40,233 nucleotides of DNA from Rhodobacteraceae bacterium UBA1943 (GCA_002336845.1 DDEX01000040.1:10301-50533); one strand, 5' to 3'; numbered from the stretch's first letter, positions 1 to 7,524 are shown. The notes: a model not told the origin generated them from the sequence alone. Program-made: numbers and translations.

Positions 1-465
1 GACCTGCCCCTTGCCGAGTTGAACGACCTGATGAACCTGCTGGCGGCAGAGGCACCGATGATGCCCGCCGTGCCGCTGCGCACGGTGCTGCTGGGGCTGC
101 GCGACCGTGGGCTTTCGTTGGGGCTTGCCACGAATGATACCGAGATTCCGGCTCGCGCGCATCTGGAAGGGGCGGGTGTGCTGGATCTGTTCGACTTTGT
201 GGCGGGTTGCGATTCCGGTTGGGGCGGCAAACCCGCGCCGGGGCAGCTTTTGGCCTTTTCCAGCGCGGTCGGGGTGCCGCCGGATCGTGCCGTGATGGTG
301 GGCGACAGCCTGCATGACATCGTTGCGGGCAAGGCGGCGGGCATGGCGACCGTGGCGGTTCTGACCGGCATTGCCGGGCCTGAAGAATTGTCGCCCCATG
401 CCGATGTGGTGCTGCCAGACATCGCGGCTCTGGGAGCCTGGATTGATGCTCGCCGGGCAATCTGA
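1..465 (+). CDS. HAD-family hydrolase (phosphoglycolate phosphatase-like), 5' truncated
   Basis: Only the C-terminal part is present. The frame is open from base 1 and the first visible start-like codon (TTG at 19) is unlikely to be the true start. Haloacid dehalogenase core motifs can be seen: a motif II-like segment LGLATNDTE, the motif III lysine in WGGKPAPGQL, and motif IV GDSLHDIVAGKAAGM, which supplies the Mg-binding acidic residues, followed by the usual VLTG strand. The nucleophile motif DxDxT would lie upstream, outside the window. The family removes phosphate from small sugar phosphates such as phosphoglycolate; the substrate cannot be told from this fragment. It is followed by 140 bases and then the MttB-like gene on the same strand. 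Confidence 0.8.
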   Translation, partial: DLPLAELNDLMNLLAAEAPMMPAVPLRTVLLGLRDRGLSLGLATNDTEIPARAHLEGAGVLDLFDFVAGCDSGWGGKPAPGQLLAFSSAVGVPPDRAVMVGDSLHDIVAGKAAGMATVAVLTGIAGPEELSPHADVVLPDIAALGAWIDARRAI

Positions 466-606
466 GGCCATATCCGCGGCTGCGGCGATCAAAAACGACA
501 GAAATTGGTCGGAAAATCGGTAAGCGCCAAGGCGCGCTTTGCGCCATGCTTTGGCAAGCCCGCCCGAACAGGGCCAAACCGGGCAAGTCCGATGATGGAG
601 ATCAAG

Positions 607-2166
607 ATGACCGATGATGCAGCCACGCGCAAGCGCCGTGCCGGGGGGCGGGCAGGCAACAAGGTTCGCGCCGGTTCCTCGGTCATCGACCAGATGCCTT
701 GGCGCCTGCCGGTAAACACCGACCGTCCGATCGAGCCGATGGACGAGGATGGTGTGCAGGCGATCCATCGCGGCACGATGCGGATACTCAAAGAGATCGG
801 CATCGAATTCCTGAACCCCGAGGCCGTGGCCCATCTGAAAAAGGCGGGCTGCAAGGTCGAGGGCACGAATGTCCGCATGGACGAAGAATTCGTGATGGAG
901 ATGCTGGCCCGCGCGCCCGAAACCTTTACCCTGACCCCGCGCAACCCCGAGCGTGAGCTGATCATGGGCGGCAAATACATGCTGTTCGGCAATGTCTCGT
1001 CCCCGCCGAACGCCTGGGATCTGGAGCGCGGCAAGCGGTCGGGCGATTTCGAGACCTATAAGGAATTCATCAAGCTGACGCAGTATTTCAACTGCATCCA
1101 TTTCGCCGGCGGCTATCCGGTAGAGCCGGTGGACATCCACCCCTCGGTCCGCCACCTCGACTGCCTTTATGAAAAGCTGACGCTGACCGACAAGGTGGTT
1201 CACGCCTATTCCCTTGGGGCCGAGCGGGTCGAGGATGTGATGGAGATGGTCAAGATCGCAGGCGGTCTGACCGAGGACGAGTTTCAGGCCAAGCCGCGGA
1301 TGTACACCAACATCAACTCGGTCAGCCCCCTGAAGCACGATTATCCCATGCTGGATGGCGCGATGCGGCTGGCCAAGCGCGGTCAGCCGGTCGTGGTGAC
1401 GCCCTTCACGCTGGCCGGTGCCATGGCGCCGGTGACGATGGCGGGGGCCGTCACCCTGTCGCTGGCCGAGGCACTGGCGGCGATTGCCCTGCTGGAATAC
1501 ATCGCGCCCGGCTGCCCGGTGGCGATTGGCACCTTTACCTCGAACGTCGATATGAAATCGGGCGCACCCGCCTTCGGCACGCCGGAATACATGCGCGCGA
1601 CGCAGATGACCGGGCAGATGGTGCGCCACTACAAGGTGCCGATGCGGTCCTCGGGCGTTTGTGCGTCGAATGTGCCCGATGCGCAGGGGATGTGGGAGAC
1701 GATGAACAGCCTGTGGGCGGCGGTGCAGTCGCGCACCAACATGGTCTATCACGCGGCGGGCTGGCTGGAGGGCGGGCTGATCGCGTCCCCTGAGAAATTC
1801 GTGATGGATTGCGAAGTGTTGCAGATGATCCAGCGTTATTTCGAGGAAGCGGTCTGGGCCACGACGGACGACGACATCGCCATCGAGGCGATCCGAGAGG
1901 TGGGGGCAGGCGGGCATTACTTTGGCGTCCAGCACACGCAAGACCGCTATCAGACGGCGTTCTATCAGCCCTTCCTGGCCGACTGGCGCAATTATGAGGC
2001 ATGGCAGGCGGATGGCGCGGTCTGGACGACCGAACGGGCCCATCGGATGTACAAGCAGATCCTGGCGGAGTTCGAAGCCCCGGCGATGAATGGCGACCAT
2101 CAGGAAGAGCTGCGCAAGTTCGTGGCGCGCCGGAAACAGGAAGGCGGGGCGCCGACCGATTTCTGA
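607..2166 (+). CDS. MttB-superfamily (trimethylamine methyltransferase family) protein, non-pyrrolysine
   Basis: A 519-residue protein if read from the ATG at 607, which has GGAG six bases upstream. In-frame starts at 592 and 595 and a TTG at 505 are possible but less well placed. The N terminus is Arg/Gly-rich (RKRRAGGRAGNK), as in many alphaproteobacterial members, and is followed by a TIM-barrel-type sequence that fits the MttB superfamily throughout. Members transfer a methyl group from methylated amines or betaines to a corrinoid protein. True MttB carries pyrrolysine at an in-frame TAG. Here the frame is uninterrupted, so the protein belongs to the non-pyrrolysine branch, some of which demethylate glycine betaine or related quaternary amines. 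No corrinoid protein gene lies next to it. The substrate is unknown. Confidence 0.85.
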   Translation: MTDDAATRKRRAGGRAGNKVRAGSSVIDQMPWRLPVNTDRPIEPMDEDGVQAIHRGTMRILKEIGIEFLNPEAVAHLKKAGCKVEGTNVRMDEEFVMEMLARAPETFTLTPRNPERELIMGGKYMLFGNVSSPPNAWDLERGKRSGDFETYKEFIKLTQYFNCIHFAGGYPVEPVDIHPSVRHLDCLYEKLTLTDKVVHAYSLGAERVEDVMEMVKIAGGLTEDEFQAKPRMYTNINSVSPLKHDYPMLDGAMRLAKRGQPVVVTPFTLAGAMAPVTMAGAVTLSLAEALAAIALLEYIAPGCPVAIGTFTSNVDMKSGAPAFGTPEYMRATQMTGQMVRHYKVPMRSSGVCASNVPDAQGMWETMNSLWAAVQSRTNMVYHAAGWLEGGLIASPEKFVMDCEVLQMIQRYFEEAVWATTDDDIAIEAIREVGAGGHYFGVQHTQDRYQTAFYQPFLADWRNYEAWQADGAVWTTERAHRMYKQILAEFEAPAMNGDHQEELRKFVARRKQEGGAPTDF

Positions 2167-2170
2167 AGAA

Positions 2171-2206
2171 GGCCGGGGGCTTTGCCCCCGGACCCCCAGG
2201 ATATTT
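2171..2206. terminator. Hairpin between converging genes, shared terminator
   Basis: A perfect 8-bp stem CCGGGGGC / GCCCCCGG with a TTT loop (2173-2191), followed on the plus strand by ACCCCCAGGATATTT. It lies in the 57 bases between the stop codons of the convergent MttB-like and BenE genes, where a bidirectional terminator is expected. The T-run is weak. From memory, hairpins followed by GGATATTT are common between genes in Rhodobacterales; this was not checked. Confidence 0.55.
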
Positions 2207-2223
2207 ATGCCAAGATGAAGGGG

Positions 2224-3375
2224 TTAGCGCAGGCCCCGTGCTGCCCGTTCGAGAAGATGGATCGCAAGGCCCGCGATAAGGCCCCAGAAGGCGGCGCCGA
2301 TGCCGAAAGCGGCGATGCCAGAGGCGGTGATGGTTGTCGTGACGGTGGCGGCAAAGCGGGTCTCGGGCGCGGTGAAAGCCCCGGTCAGCGCGCCGGTCAG
2401 CGGCCCGAGAAGGGCAAGGGCGACCAAGGCGGTCATCAGCGCGGTCGGCAGGGCCGCCAGAAGCGGCAGGATGACCGGACCGAGCAGGCCCAGACAAACC
2501 CAGACCGCCGCATAGACCAACCCCACCTTCCAGCGTTGCGTGCGGTCTGGGTGGGTGTCATCGCCCAGGCAGATGGCGGCGGTGATCGCGGCCATGCTGA
2601 CGGTATGGGCGCCGAACAGGCCGGTGACCGCGCTGAGCGTGCCGGTGGCGATCAGCGCCGGGCGCACTGGCGGCTCATACCCGGCGGCGCGCAGGGTGGC
2701 AAAGCCGGGCAGGTTCTGTGAGGCCATGGTGACAAGGTAAAGCGGCAGGCCAAGGCCCAGCAGGACATCGGGCCGGAATTCGGGGGCGATAAAGGTCAGC
2801 GTCGGTGCGGGCAGCGACAAGGCGGGCAGGCTGGCGCCGCCGACAGCGAAGGCCAACAACAACCCGGTTGCCAATGCCGCCAACACGGCCAGAGCAGGGT
2901 TCTTAAGCCTTACCAGCAGAAAGACCGCGATCATCGGCAGGATGATGGCGGGCAGGTTTTGTGTTGCCGCCGCCCCTTTCAGGCAGAACGGCAAGAGGAC
3001 GCCCGCCAGCATGGCGGCTGCGATGCCATCGGGGATGAGGGCGACAAGACGGCCCAACGGCCGGATCAGCCCGGTCAGTGCCACCAACACCCCGGCGAGG
3101 ACGAAAGCCCCCACGGCCTGGGCCATGGACAGGCCGGAGGTTGCCGCGATCAGCGCAGCCCCCGGCGTGGACCAGGCAAGGACCACGGGCACCCGGGTGG
3201 TTGCCGACAAAACCGCAGAGCCGATCGCCTTGGACAGGCAGATGGCAAAGACCCAACTGGCGGTTTGTGCAGGCGTTGCCCCCACCGCCGCCGCAGCCGA
3301 CAGCACCAGCGCGATGGTCGAGCCATATCCGACCAGCGCCGCCACCAGCGCGGATGAAAACAGGGACAGGCGCAT
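2224..3375 (-). CDS. BenE-family (benzoate/H+ symporter-like) transporter
   Basis: A 383-residue, almost entirely hydrophobic inner-membrane protein with about ten to twelve predicted membrane segments. Typical BenE features are the glycine-rich early helices (VGYGSTIALVLSAAAAVGATPAQTAS), the segment PVVLAWSTPGAALIA, and GLPLYLVTMASQNLPGFATLRAAGY. The ATG at 3375 is chosen because GAGG sits five bases upstream; the longer frame to 3435 adds a poor N-terminal tail. BenE proteins are described as benzoate:proton symporters, but many homologues lie outside aromatic catabolism loci, as here, so the substrate is uncertain. The gene lies downstream of the small-RNA hairpin array on the same strand with no clear terminator in between, so read-through from that array is possible. 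Confidence 0.85.
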   Translation of the reverse strand: MRLSLFSSALVAALVGYGSTIALVLSAAAAVGATPAQTASWVFAICLSKAIGSAVLSATTRVPVVLAWSTPGAALIAATSGLSMAQAVGAFVLAGVLVALTGLIRPLGRLVALIPDGIAAAMLAGVLLPFCLKGAAATQNLPAIILPMIAVFLLVRLKNPALAVLAALATGLLLAFAVGGASLPALSLPAPTLTFIAPEFRPDVLLGLGLPLYLVTMASQNLPGFATLRAAGYEPPVRPALIATGTLSAVTGLFGAHTVSMAAITAAICLGDDTHPDRTQRWKVGLVYAAVWVCLGLLGPVILPLLAALPTALMTALVALALLGPLTGALTGAFTAPETRFAATVTTTITASGIAAFGIGAAFWGLIAGLAIHLLERAARGLR

Positions 3376-3453
3376 CACAACCTCGGGGCCGCAGGAATTT
3401 GCCCGGACTATCGGCGGTGGGCGCTGTGGATGCAACCAGAGAGGGGAGAGGGC

Positions 3454-3860
3454 GCGGCGGTCTCAGGGAGGAGGAGGAGACCGCCGCATATCAGACCGGC
3501 CCAGGGAGGAGGAGAGGGCCGACCGATCCATGTCGCGGTGCCGACGCTGCGGCTTTGCGACTGCCGGGCCTTGCGGCCCGAAAACCTGTGCGGCGACCCA
3601 GGGAGGAGGAGGGGTCACCGCAGGTCCGAAACGCCCAGGGAGGAGGAGGGGCGTCTCGGCCATCTGGCCCTCCAGGGAGGAGGAGGGAGGGCCGGAAGAG
3701 GGTGCGGCAGTCTCAGGGAGGAGGAGGAGACCGCCGCTGATCCGAACGGCCCAGGGAGGAGGAGAGGGCCGGTCGAAGTCTATAAAAAGGCGGCGACATC
3801 AGGGAGGAGGAGAGACGTCGCCGCGCCTTGCCGAAGGTCCAGGGAGGAGGAGAGGACCCT
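3454..3860 (-). ncRNA. Array of nine CcsR/cuckoo-type sRNA hairpins with anti-Shine-Dalgarno loops
   Basis: Nine copies of AGGGAGGAGGAG begin at 3465, 3503, 3600, 3637, 3674, 3715, 3753, 3801 and 3841. Each is flanked by its own inverted repeat; for example hairpin 1 has a perfect 10-bp stem (3454-3463 with 3478-3487), hairpin 2 has 6 bp (3497-3502 with 3516-3521), and hairpin 5 has 8 bp (3666-3673 with 3686-3693). Stem sequences differ between copies while the loop is constant. Read on the minus strand, each loop presents CUCCUCCUCCCU, complementary to Shine-Dalgarno sequences. The array begins about 12 bases after the stop of the DUF1127 gene. In Rhodobacter sphaeroides four CcsR RNAs with a CCUCCUCCC motif are co-transcribed with a DUF1127 gene and respond to stress; cuckoo RNAs elsewhere carry two such hairpins each. 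A GGGCC/GGCCC hairpin at 3565-3580 fills the longest gap. Individual RNA ends cannot be read from sequence. Confidence 0.85.
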
Positions 3861-3871
3861 CGCCAAAGATC

Positions 3872-4087
3872 TTATTTGCCGTAGGCAGCCTCACGGGCGA
3901 CCATGTTGATCACCGAGCGCGAGATGCCAAGATCGGAAAGATCACGGTCGGACAGCGACCGCAGTTCCCGAAGGGTTTGTTCATAGACCCGGCGACGCTG
4001 GATCGCGGCACGCAGAACGCTGACAGTTGCCGCCAGGCGATCGGAAAGCGATACGCTGACCGCACGGGTGGAGTTTGCATATGCCAT
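3872..4087 (-). CDS. DUF1127 small protein (CcaA-like), leader gene of the sRNA array
   Basis: A 71-residue basic protein. The C-terminal DUF1127 signature is plain: RRVYEQTLRELRSLSDRDLSDLGISRSVI (written here in part; about residues 31-60). The ATG at 4087 is preceded by GAGG at a six-base distance; the longer frame to 4204 is unlikely. Small arginine-rich DUF1127 proteins are known in alphaproteobacteria as RNA-associated or phosphate- and stress-response proteins. In R. sphaeroides the DUF1127 protein CcaA is encoded just before the CcsR RNAs and transcribed with them under RpoHI/RpoHII control. The same order here suggests the same role, with the RNAs processed from the 3' part of the transcript. 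Confidence 0.85.
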   Translation of the reverse strand: MAYANSTRAVSVSLSDRLAATVSVLRAAIQRRRVYEQTLRELRSLSDRDLSDLGISRSVINMVAREAAYGK

Positions 4088-4166
4088 ACTAAGCCTCATC
4101 TTCTTCTTGGGAGCGTCCGGCCCATTCCTTAGGCTCCTTTTGTTAGCCCAAACATGGGCCATTTGC

Positions 4167-4241
4167 TGCGACTGCACAATGACCCCTGTTGTCAATGCTG
4201 CCATGCGGCGAATGCATGGCTGAATGTCTTGAATAGTTCAA
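4167..4241 (-). promoter_or_regulatory. Candidate promoter region for the DUF1127-sRNA operon
   Basis: A perfect TTGACA lies on the minus strand (4195-4190) but has a poor -10 match 17 bases on. Slightly upstream are two inverted repeats: TTGAA-TAG-TTCAA (4229-4241) and CCATGC-N7-GCATGG (4201-4219). Minus-strand TTGAAC followed 16 bases later by CCATGC loosely resembles RpoH-type promoters, which would fit the stress control known for CcsR operons. None of these is a strong call. Confidence 0.3.
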
Positions 4242-4358
4242 TGAACGTCACGGGTTAGCTGAAGAAATGGGCGGTTTGCGAACTGTGGGGGCGGCGAGGG
4301 CTTGCACTTGTCTGCAAAGCGGCGAAACCTGCGGGAAACATGACTGGAGTATGAAGAA

Positions 4359-5432
4359 ATGGCTGTCTCGCGCGACGAAGTTCTGGCGGTGATCGACAGA
4401 ATCGCCTGCCCCGGCGGGGGCACCCTGATCTCGCGCGATCTGGTGCGCGCCTTGCAGGTCGAGGGTGGCACGGTGCGATTCGTGATCGAGGCCGCCAGCG
4501 CAGAAGAGGCGCGCAGCCTTGGCCCGGTGCAGGAAGCGGTCGAAGCTGCGTTGCGCGGCTTGCCGGGCGTTACTTCGGTTCAGGCGGTGATGACGGCCCA
4601 TGGCCCTGCCGCCAAGGCGGCCCCGCCCACGCTTAAGATCGGCCAGCACCCCACGCCGCAGCAGGGCGGGCCACAGCGGCTGGCGGGCGTGGACCGCATC
4701 ATCGCCATCGGTTCGGGCAAGGGCGGGGTGGGCAAATCGACCGTTTCATCGAACCTGGCGGTGGCCCTGGCGAAACAGGGGCGGCGCGTCGGGTTGCTGG
4801 ATGCCGACATCTATGGCCCCAGCCAGCCGCGGATGATGGGCGTTTCCAAGCGCCCGGCCAGCCCGGATGGCAAGACAATCGAGCCTTTGGTGGCGCATGG
4901 CGTCACCATGATGTCACTGGGCCTGATGCTGAAAGAGGATGAGGCGGTGATCTGGCGCGGCCCGATGCTGATGGGCGCGCTGCAACAATTGCTGACCCAG
5001 GTGGCCTGGGGGCGGCTGGATGTGCTGCTGATCGACCTGCCGCCGGGCACGGGAGATGTGCAGCTTACCCTGTGCCAGCGCACGCAACTGACCGGGGCGA
5101 TTGTGGTCTCGACCCCGCAGGACGTGGCGCTCTTGGATGCGCGCAAGGCCTTGGATATGTTCCAGAAACTGAAAACCCCGGTGCTGGGGCTGATCGAGAA
5201 CATGTCCACCTATATCTGCCCCAACTGCGGGCACGAGGCGCATCTGTTCGGTCACGGTGGCGTCGCGGCAGAGGCACAGCGGCTGGACCTGCCGTTTCTG
5301 GCCGAGATTCCCCTTTCGCTGGATGTGCGGCTGGCGGGCGATGCGGGAACCCCGGTCGCGGCGGGCAGTGGCCCGGTGGCCGAGGCCTATGCGCGCCTCG
5401 CGCGGCGGCTAGTCGATGGCGGGATGGCCTAA
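4359..5432 (+). CDS. apbC: Mrp/NBP35-family iron-sulfur cluster carrier ATPase
   Basis: A 357-residue cytoplasmic P-loop ATPase of the ApbC/Mrp type, which holds and passes 4Fe-4S clusters to apoproteins. The N-terminal domain (residues about 5-80, RDEVLAVIDRIACPGGG...) is of the MIP18/DUF59 type. The deviant Walker A motif GSGKGGVGKST is at residues 118-128, the DADIYGPSQPR signature follows at about 148, LLIDLPPGTGD is near 224-233, and the cluster-binding CPNC motif is at 287-290. The length is normal for the family. The start at 4359 fits the usual N terminus; GGAG lies about ten bases upstream, a slightly long spacing. Its stop overlaps the stop of the convergent reductase gene by two bases. 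Confidence 0.93.
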   Translation: MAVSRDEVLAVIDRIACPGGGTLISRDLVRALQVEGGTVRFVIEAASAEEARSLGPVQEAVEAALRGLPGVTSVQAVMTAHGPAAKAAPPTLKIGQHPTPQQGGPQRLAGVDRIIAIGSGKGGVGKSTVSSNLAVALAKQGRRVGLLDADIYGPSQPRMMGVSKRPASPDGKTIEPLVAHGVTMMSLGLMLKEDEAVIWRGPMLMGALQQLLTQVAWGRLDVLLIDLPPGTGDVQLTLCQRTQLTGAIVVSTPQDVALLDARKALDMFQKLKTPVLGLIENMSTYICPNCGHEAHLFGHGGVAAEAQRLDLPFLAEIPLSLDVRLAGDAGTPVAAGSGPVAEAYARLARRLVDGGMA

Positions 5433-5977
5433 CCGCGCGCGAACTTTGCGAAATCCGTGACGAAGTCGGCCAGCCGGTTGCGGGTTTCGCCATCGGTCAG
5501 GGTGCCATCTGGCGCAAACAGGCCGCCCGCCCGCGACACCATCAGCCGCCCTTCAAACCATGGCCGGCACCCCAGAGTGCGCAGGACCGGCAGCCAGCCG
5601 TTCTGCGCCAGAATGGTGCCGAAGCCGCCCGGAGAGGCACCAATCACGGCAACCGGCTTGCCTTTGAACAGATCGGTGCCGCCGGGCGGGCGACTCATCC
5701 AGTCGATGGCATTCTTGAACACGCCAGGCATGCTGTTGTTGTATTCCGGCGTGATCAGCAACAGGCCATCGGCGTCGGCCAGACCGTCTTTCAGCGCCTT
5801 GACCGCGGCGGGCACGCCCTCTGCCGCCTCTAGATCTCCGTCATACAGCGGCACGCCATGCAGGGTGCGGGCATCGACGGTAACGCCATCTGGCGCGGTG
5901 GCTTTGGCTGCCTGCAAGAGCCCGGTATTGAAAGAGGCTTTCCGCAAGCTGCCGGAGATTGCGAGAATTGTGGTCAT
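5429..5977 (-). CDS. NAD(P)H-dependent FMN reductase family protein
   Basis: A 182-residue flavodoxin-like oxidoreductase. The FMN phosphate-binding loop GSLRKASFNTGLL is at residues 9-21, the conserved PEYNNSMPGVFKNAIDWMSR segment starts near 97, and GASPGGFGT follows near 128. These are the marks of the ChrR/azoreductase-type NADPH:FMN reductases, which reduce quinones, azo dyes or chromate using FMN. The gene converges on Mrp/ApbC with overlapping stop codons and appears to be a single-gene unit. Confidence 0.9.
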   Translation of the reverse strand: MTTILAISGSLRKASFNTGLLQAAKATAPDGVTVDARTLHGVPLYDGDLEAAEGVPAAVKALKDGLADADGLLLITPEYNNSMPGVFKNAIDWMSRPPGGTDLFKGKPVAVIGASPGGFGTILAQNGWLPVLRTLGCRPWFEGRLMVSRAGGLFAPDGTLTDGETRNRLADFVTDFAKFARG

Positions 5978-6090
5978 TGGTCTGCTCCGCTTGCGAGGGC
6001 TGTGAAAGGCACCTGCCCAAGCAAGCCCGGCCCGCGCCGCAGGTCAACCGTCATTTGCCGGAAAGGCCCCGGTCCGGCGGGGGTAACCCC

Positions 6091-7104
6091 TCACACGCCG
6101 TAATAGTCGCGATACCATTCGACGAACCGCTTTACCCCCTCGCGGAACGGTGTCTGCGGGGCATAACCGGTCAGCGATTTCAAAAGGCTCGCATCGGCCC
6201 AGGTCGCGGGCACGTCGCCCGCCTGCATCGGCATATAGTTGCGAATGGCCTTGCGCCCGGTCTCCTGCTCGATTGCGTCGATGAAATCCATCAGGCGCAC
6301 CTTGTCGGAATTGCCGATGTTGACGACGCGCCAGGGAGCGGCGGGCGACAGGCTGTCGCCTTCCGGCACCGGACCGTCGGGCAGGGCAGGCGGCGCGTCG
6401 ATCAGCAGGCGGATGCCGCGCACGAGGTCTTCGACATAGGTAAAGTCGCGCCACATATCGCCGTGGTTATAGATGTCGATCGGCGTGCCTTCCAGAATGC
6501 CCTTGGTGAACTTGAACAACGCCATGTCGGGGCGCCCCCAGGGGCCATAAACCGTGAAAAACCGAAACATGGTGACGGGCAGCCCATAGATATGCGCCCA
6601 GGAATGGCCCATCGCCTCATTGGCCTTTTTCGTCGCGGCATAGATCGTCAGCGGCGTGTCGGCCTTGTCCGTCTCGCGGAAGGGCATGGTTTCATTGGCG
6701 CCATAGACCGAACTGGTCGAGGCCATGAGAAGGTGGCGAACTTTGTGGTCGCGTGCCAGCTCCATCACGTTGAAGGTGCCGGTGATGTTGGTCTCGATAT
6801 AGGCGCGCGGGTTTTCAAGGCTGTAACGCACCCCCGCCTGCCCGGCGAGGTGGACGATCACATCGGGCTTCGCCGCATCGACCGCGCGGGCCAGCGCCTC
6901 ACGGTCCTCCAACAGGGCTTCGGTCGTGGTGAAGGCTTCGTTCTGGCGCAGCATGGCATGGCGGCGCTGCTTCAGGCGCACGTCATAGTAATCGGTCATC
7001 CCGTCATAGCCATGCACCCGGAACCCCTCGGCCAGCAGAAGCCGCGCGAGATGAAAGCCGATGAACCCTGCGGTTCCGGTGATGAAGACTGTGCCTTTGG
7101 ACAT
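6091..7104 (-). CDS. NAD-dependent epimerase, UDP-glucuronate 4-epimerase type
   Basis: A 337-residue short-chain dehydrogenase-type sugar nucleotide epimerase. It shows the Rossmann loop GTAGFIGFH near the N terminus, the catalytic serine strand ASTSSVYG, the YAATK form of the YxxxK catalytic pair, and the RFFTVYGPWGRPDMA segment characteristic of UDP-glucuronate/galacturonate epimerases (LpsL/Cap1J type). The ATG at 7104 is chosen because GGGGAAG lies just upstream and the Rossmann loop follows at once; the frame stays open to 7299 but would run through tRNA-Cys. Together with the DegT aminotransferase about 600 bases away it points to surface polysaccharide synthesis, though no glycosyltransferase is in view. 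Confidence 0.9.
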   Translation of the reverse strand: MSKGTVFITGTAGFIGFHLARLLLAEGFRVHGYDGMTDYYDVRLKQRRHAMLRQNEAFTTTEALLEDREALARAVDAAKPDVIVHLAGQAGVRYSLENPRAYIETNITGTFNVMELARDHKVRHLLMASTSSVYGANETMPFRETDKADTPLTIYAATKKANEAMGHSWAHIYGLPVTMFRFFTVYGPWGRPDMALFKFTKGILEGTPIDIYNHGDMWRDFTYVEDLVRGIRLLIDAPPALPDGPVPEGDSLSPAAPWRVVNIGNSDKVRLMDFIDAIEQETGRKAIRNYMPMQAGDVPATWADASLLKSLTGYAPQTPFREGVKRFVEWYRDYYGV

Positions 7105-7108
7105 CGCG

Positions 7109-7142
7109 CTTCCCCGCGTACATAGATGCAATGCCGGGGAAG
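7109..7142 (-). promoter_or_regulatory. Inverted repeat masking the epimerase ribosome binding site
   Basis: On the minus strand a perfect 8-bp inverted repeat, CTTCCCCG and CGGGGAAG (7135-7142 and 7109-7116), encloses 18 bases. The second arm contains the Shine-Dalgarno sequence of the epimerase gene. It sits between the 3' end of tRNA-Cys and the start codon. It may simply separate the tRNA from the mRNA, or it may hold back translation. Confidence 0.35.
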
Positions 7143-7144
7143 GG

Positions 7145-7218
7145 TGGAGGCGGGTACCGGAATCGAACCGGTCTTCACGGATTTGCAATCCGCTGCGTAA
7201 CCTCTCCGCCAACCCGCC
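7145..7218 (-). tRNA. tRNA-Cys (GCA)
   Basis: A 74-base cloverleaf with encoded CCA. The acceptor stem is GGCGGGT/ACCCGCC, the T arm is ACCGG-TTCGATT-CCGGT, and the anticodon loop TTGCAAA sits on a GCGGA/TCCGT stem, giving anticodon GCA. It lies on the same strand as, and just upstream of, the epimerase gene. Confidence 0.95.
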
Positions 7219-7296
7219 GCCGGAGGTATGGGGGGGATAGCGAAAGCCTTCGCGGGGTGCAAGGGGATTGCGCGAAAATCGGTGGGAGATGAAATG

Positions 7297-7320
7297 CAAA
7301 ACGGGCCCCGAAGGACCCGT
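7297..7320 (-). terminator. Rho-independent terminator after tRNA-Gly copy at 7328
   Basis: On the minus strand, ACGGGTCC-TTCG-GGGCCCGT forms an 8-bp stem with one G-T pair and a TTCG tetraloop, followed by TTTT. It directly follows the 3' end of the first tRNA-Gly. Confidence 0.8.
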
Positions 7321-7327
7321 TTCTGAT

Positions 7328-7402
7328 TGGAGCGGGCGATGAGATTCGAACTCACGACCCTAACCTTGGCAAGGTTATGCTCTACCCCTGAGCTACGCCC
7401 GC
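7328..7402 (-). tRNA. tRNA-Gly (GCC), copy 1
   Basis: A 75-base tRNA with encoded CCA. The acceptor stem is GCGGGCG/CGCCCGC, the anticodon stem-loop AACCT-TGCCA-AGGTT gives GCC, and the T loop is GTTCGAATC. It is identical over its full length to the copy at 7537-7611. Confidence 0.95.
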
Positions 7403-7498
7403 ACTCCGTGGGCGGGTGATAGCGGGGCCGAAGGAGAAGGGCAAGGGGGCAAGTTTGCCGATTTCATGACATGGCCGGAAAAGCGAACGGGCAAATGC

Positions 7499-7524
7499 AA
7501 AAGGGCGCCCGAAGGCGCCCTTTT
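7499..7524 (-). terminator. Rho-independent terminator between the two tRNA-Gly genes
   Basis: AAAAGGGCGCC-TTCG-GGCGCCCTTTT on the minus strand (stem 7503-7520): a perfect stem with a TTCG loop and T-runs on both strands, placed right after the second tRNA-Gly copy. Each tRNA-Gly gene therefore seems to be its own transcription unit. Confidence 0.85.

Noticed and set aside
3454..3860. CRISPR array
   Set aside because: The repeated part is only about 12 bases, spacing is irregular (37 to 97), and each copy has its own paired flanks, which is an RNA hairpin series and not repeats with free spacers.
2942..4132. A 396-codon plus-strand frame over BenE and the hairpin array, rich in Arg/Glu/Gly repeats
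   Set aside because: Its repeats are the translation of the GGGAGGAGGAG loops; the minus strand holds the real gene and the RNA array.
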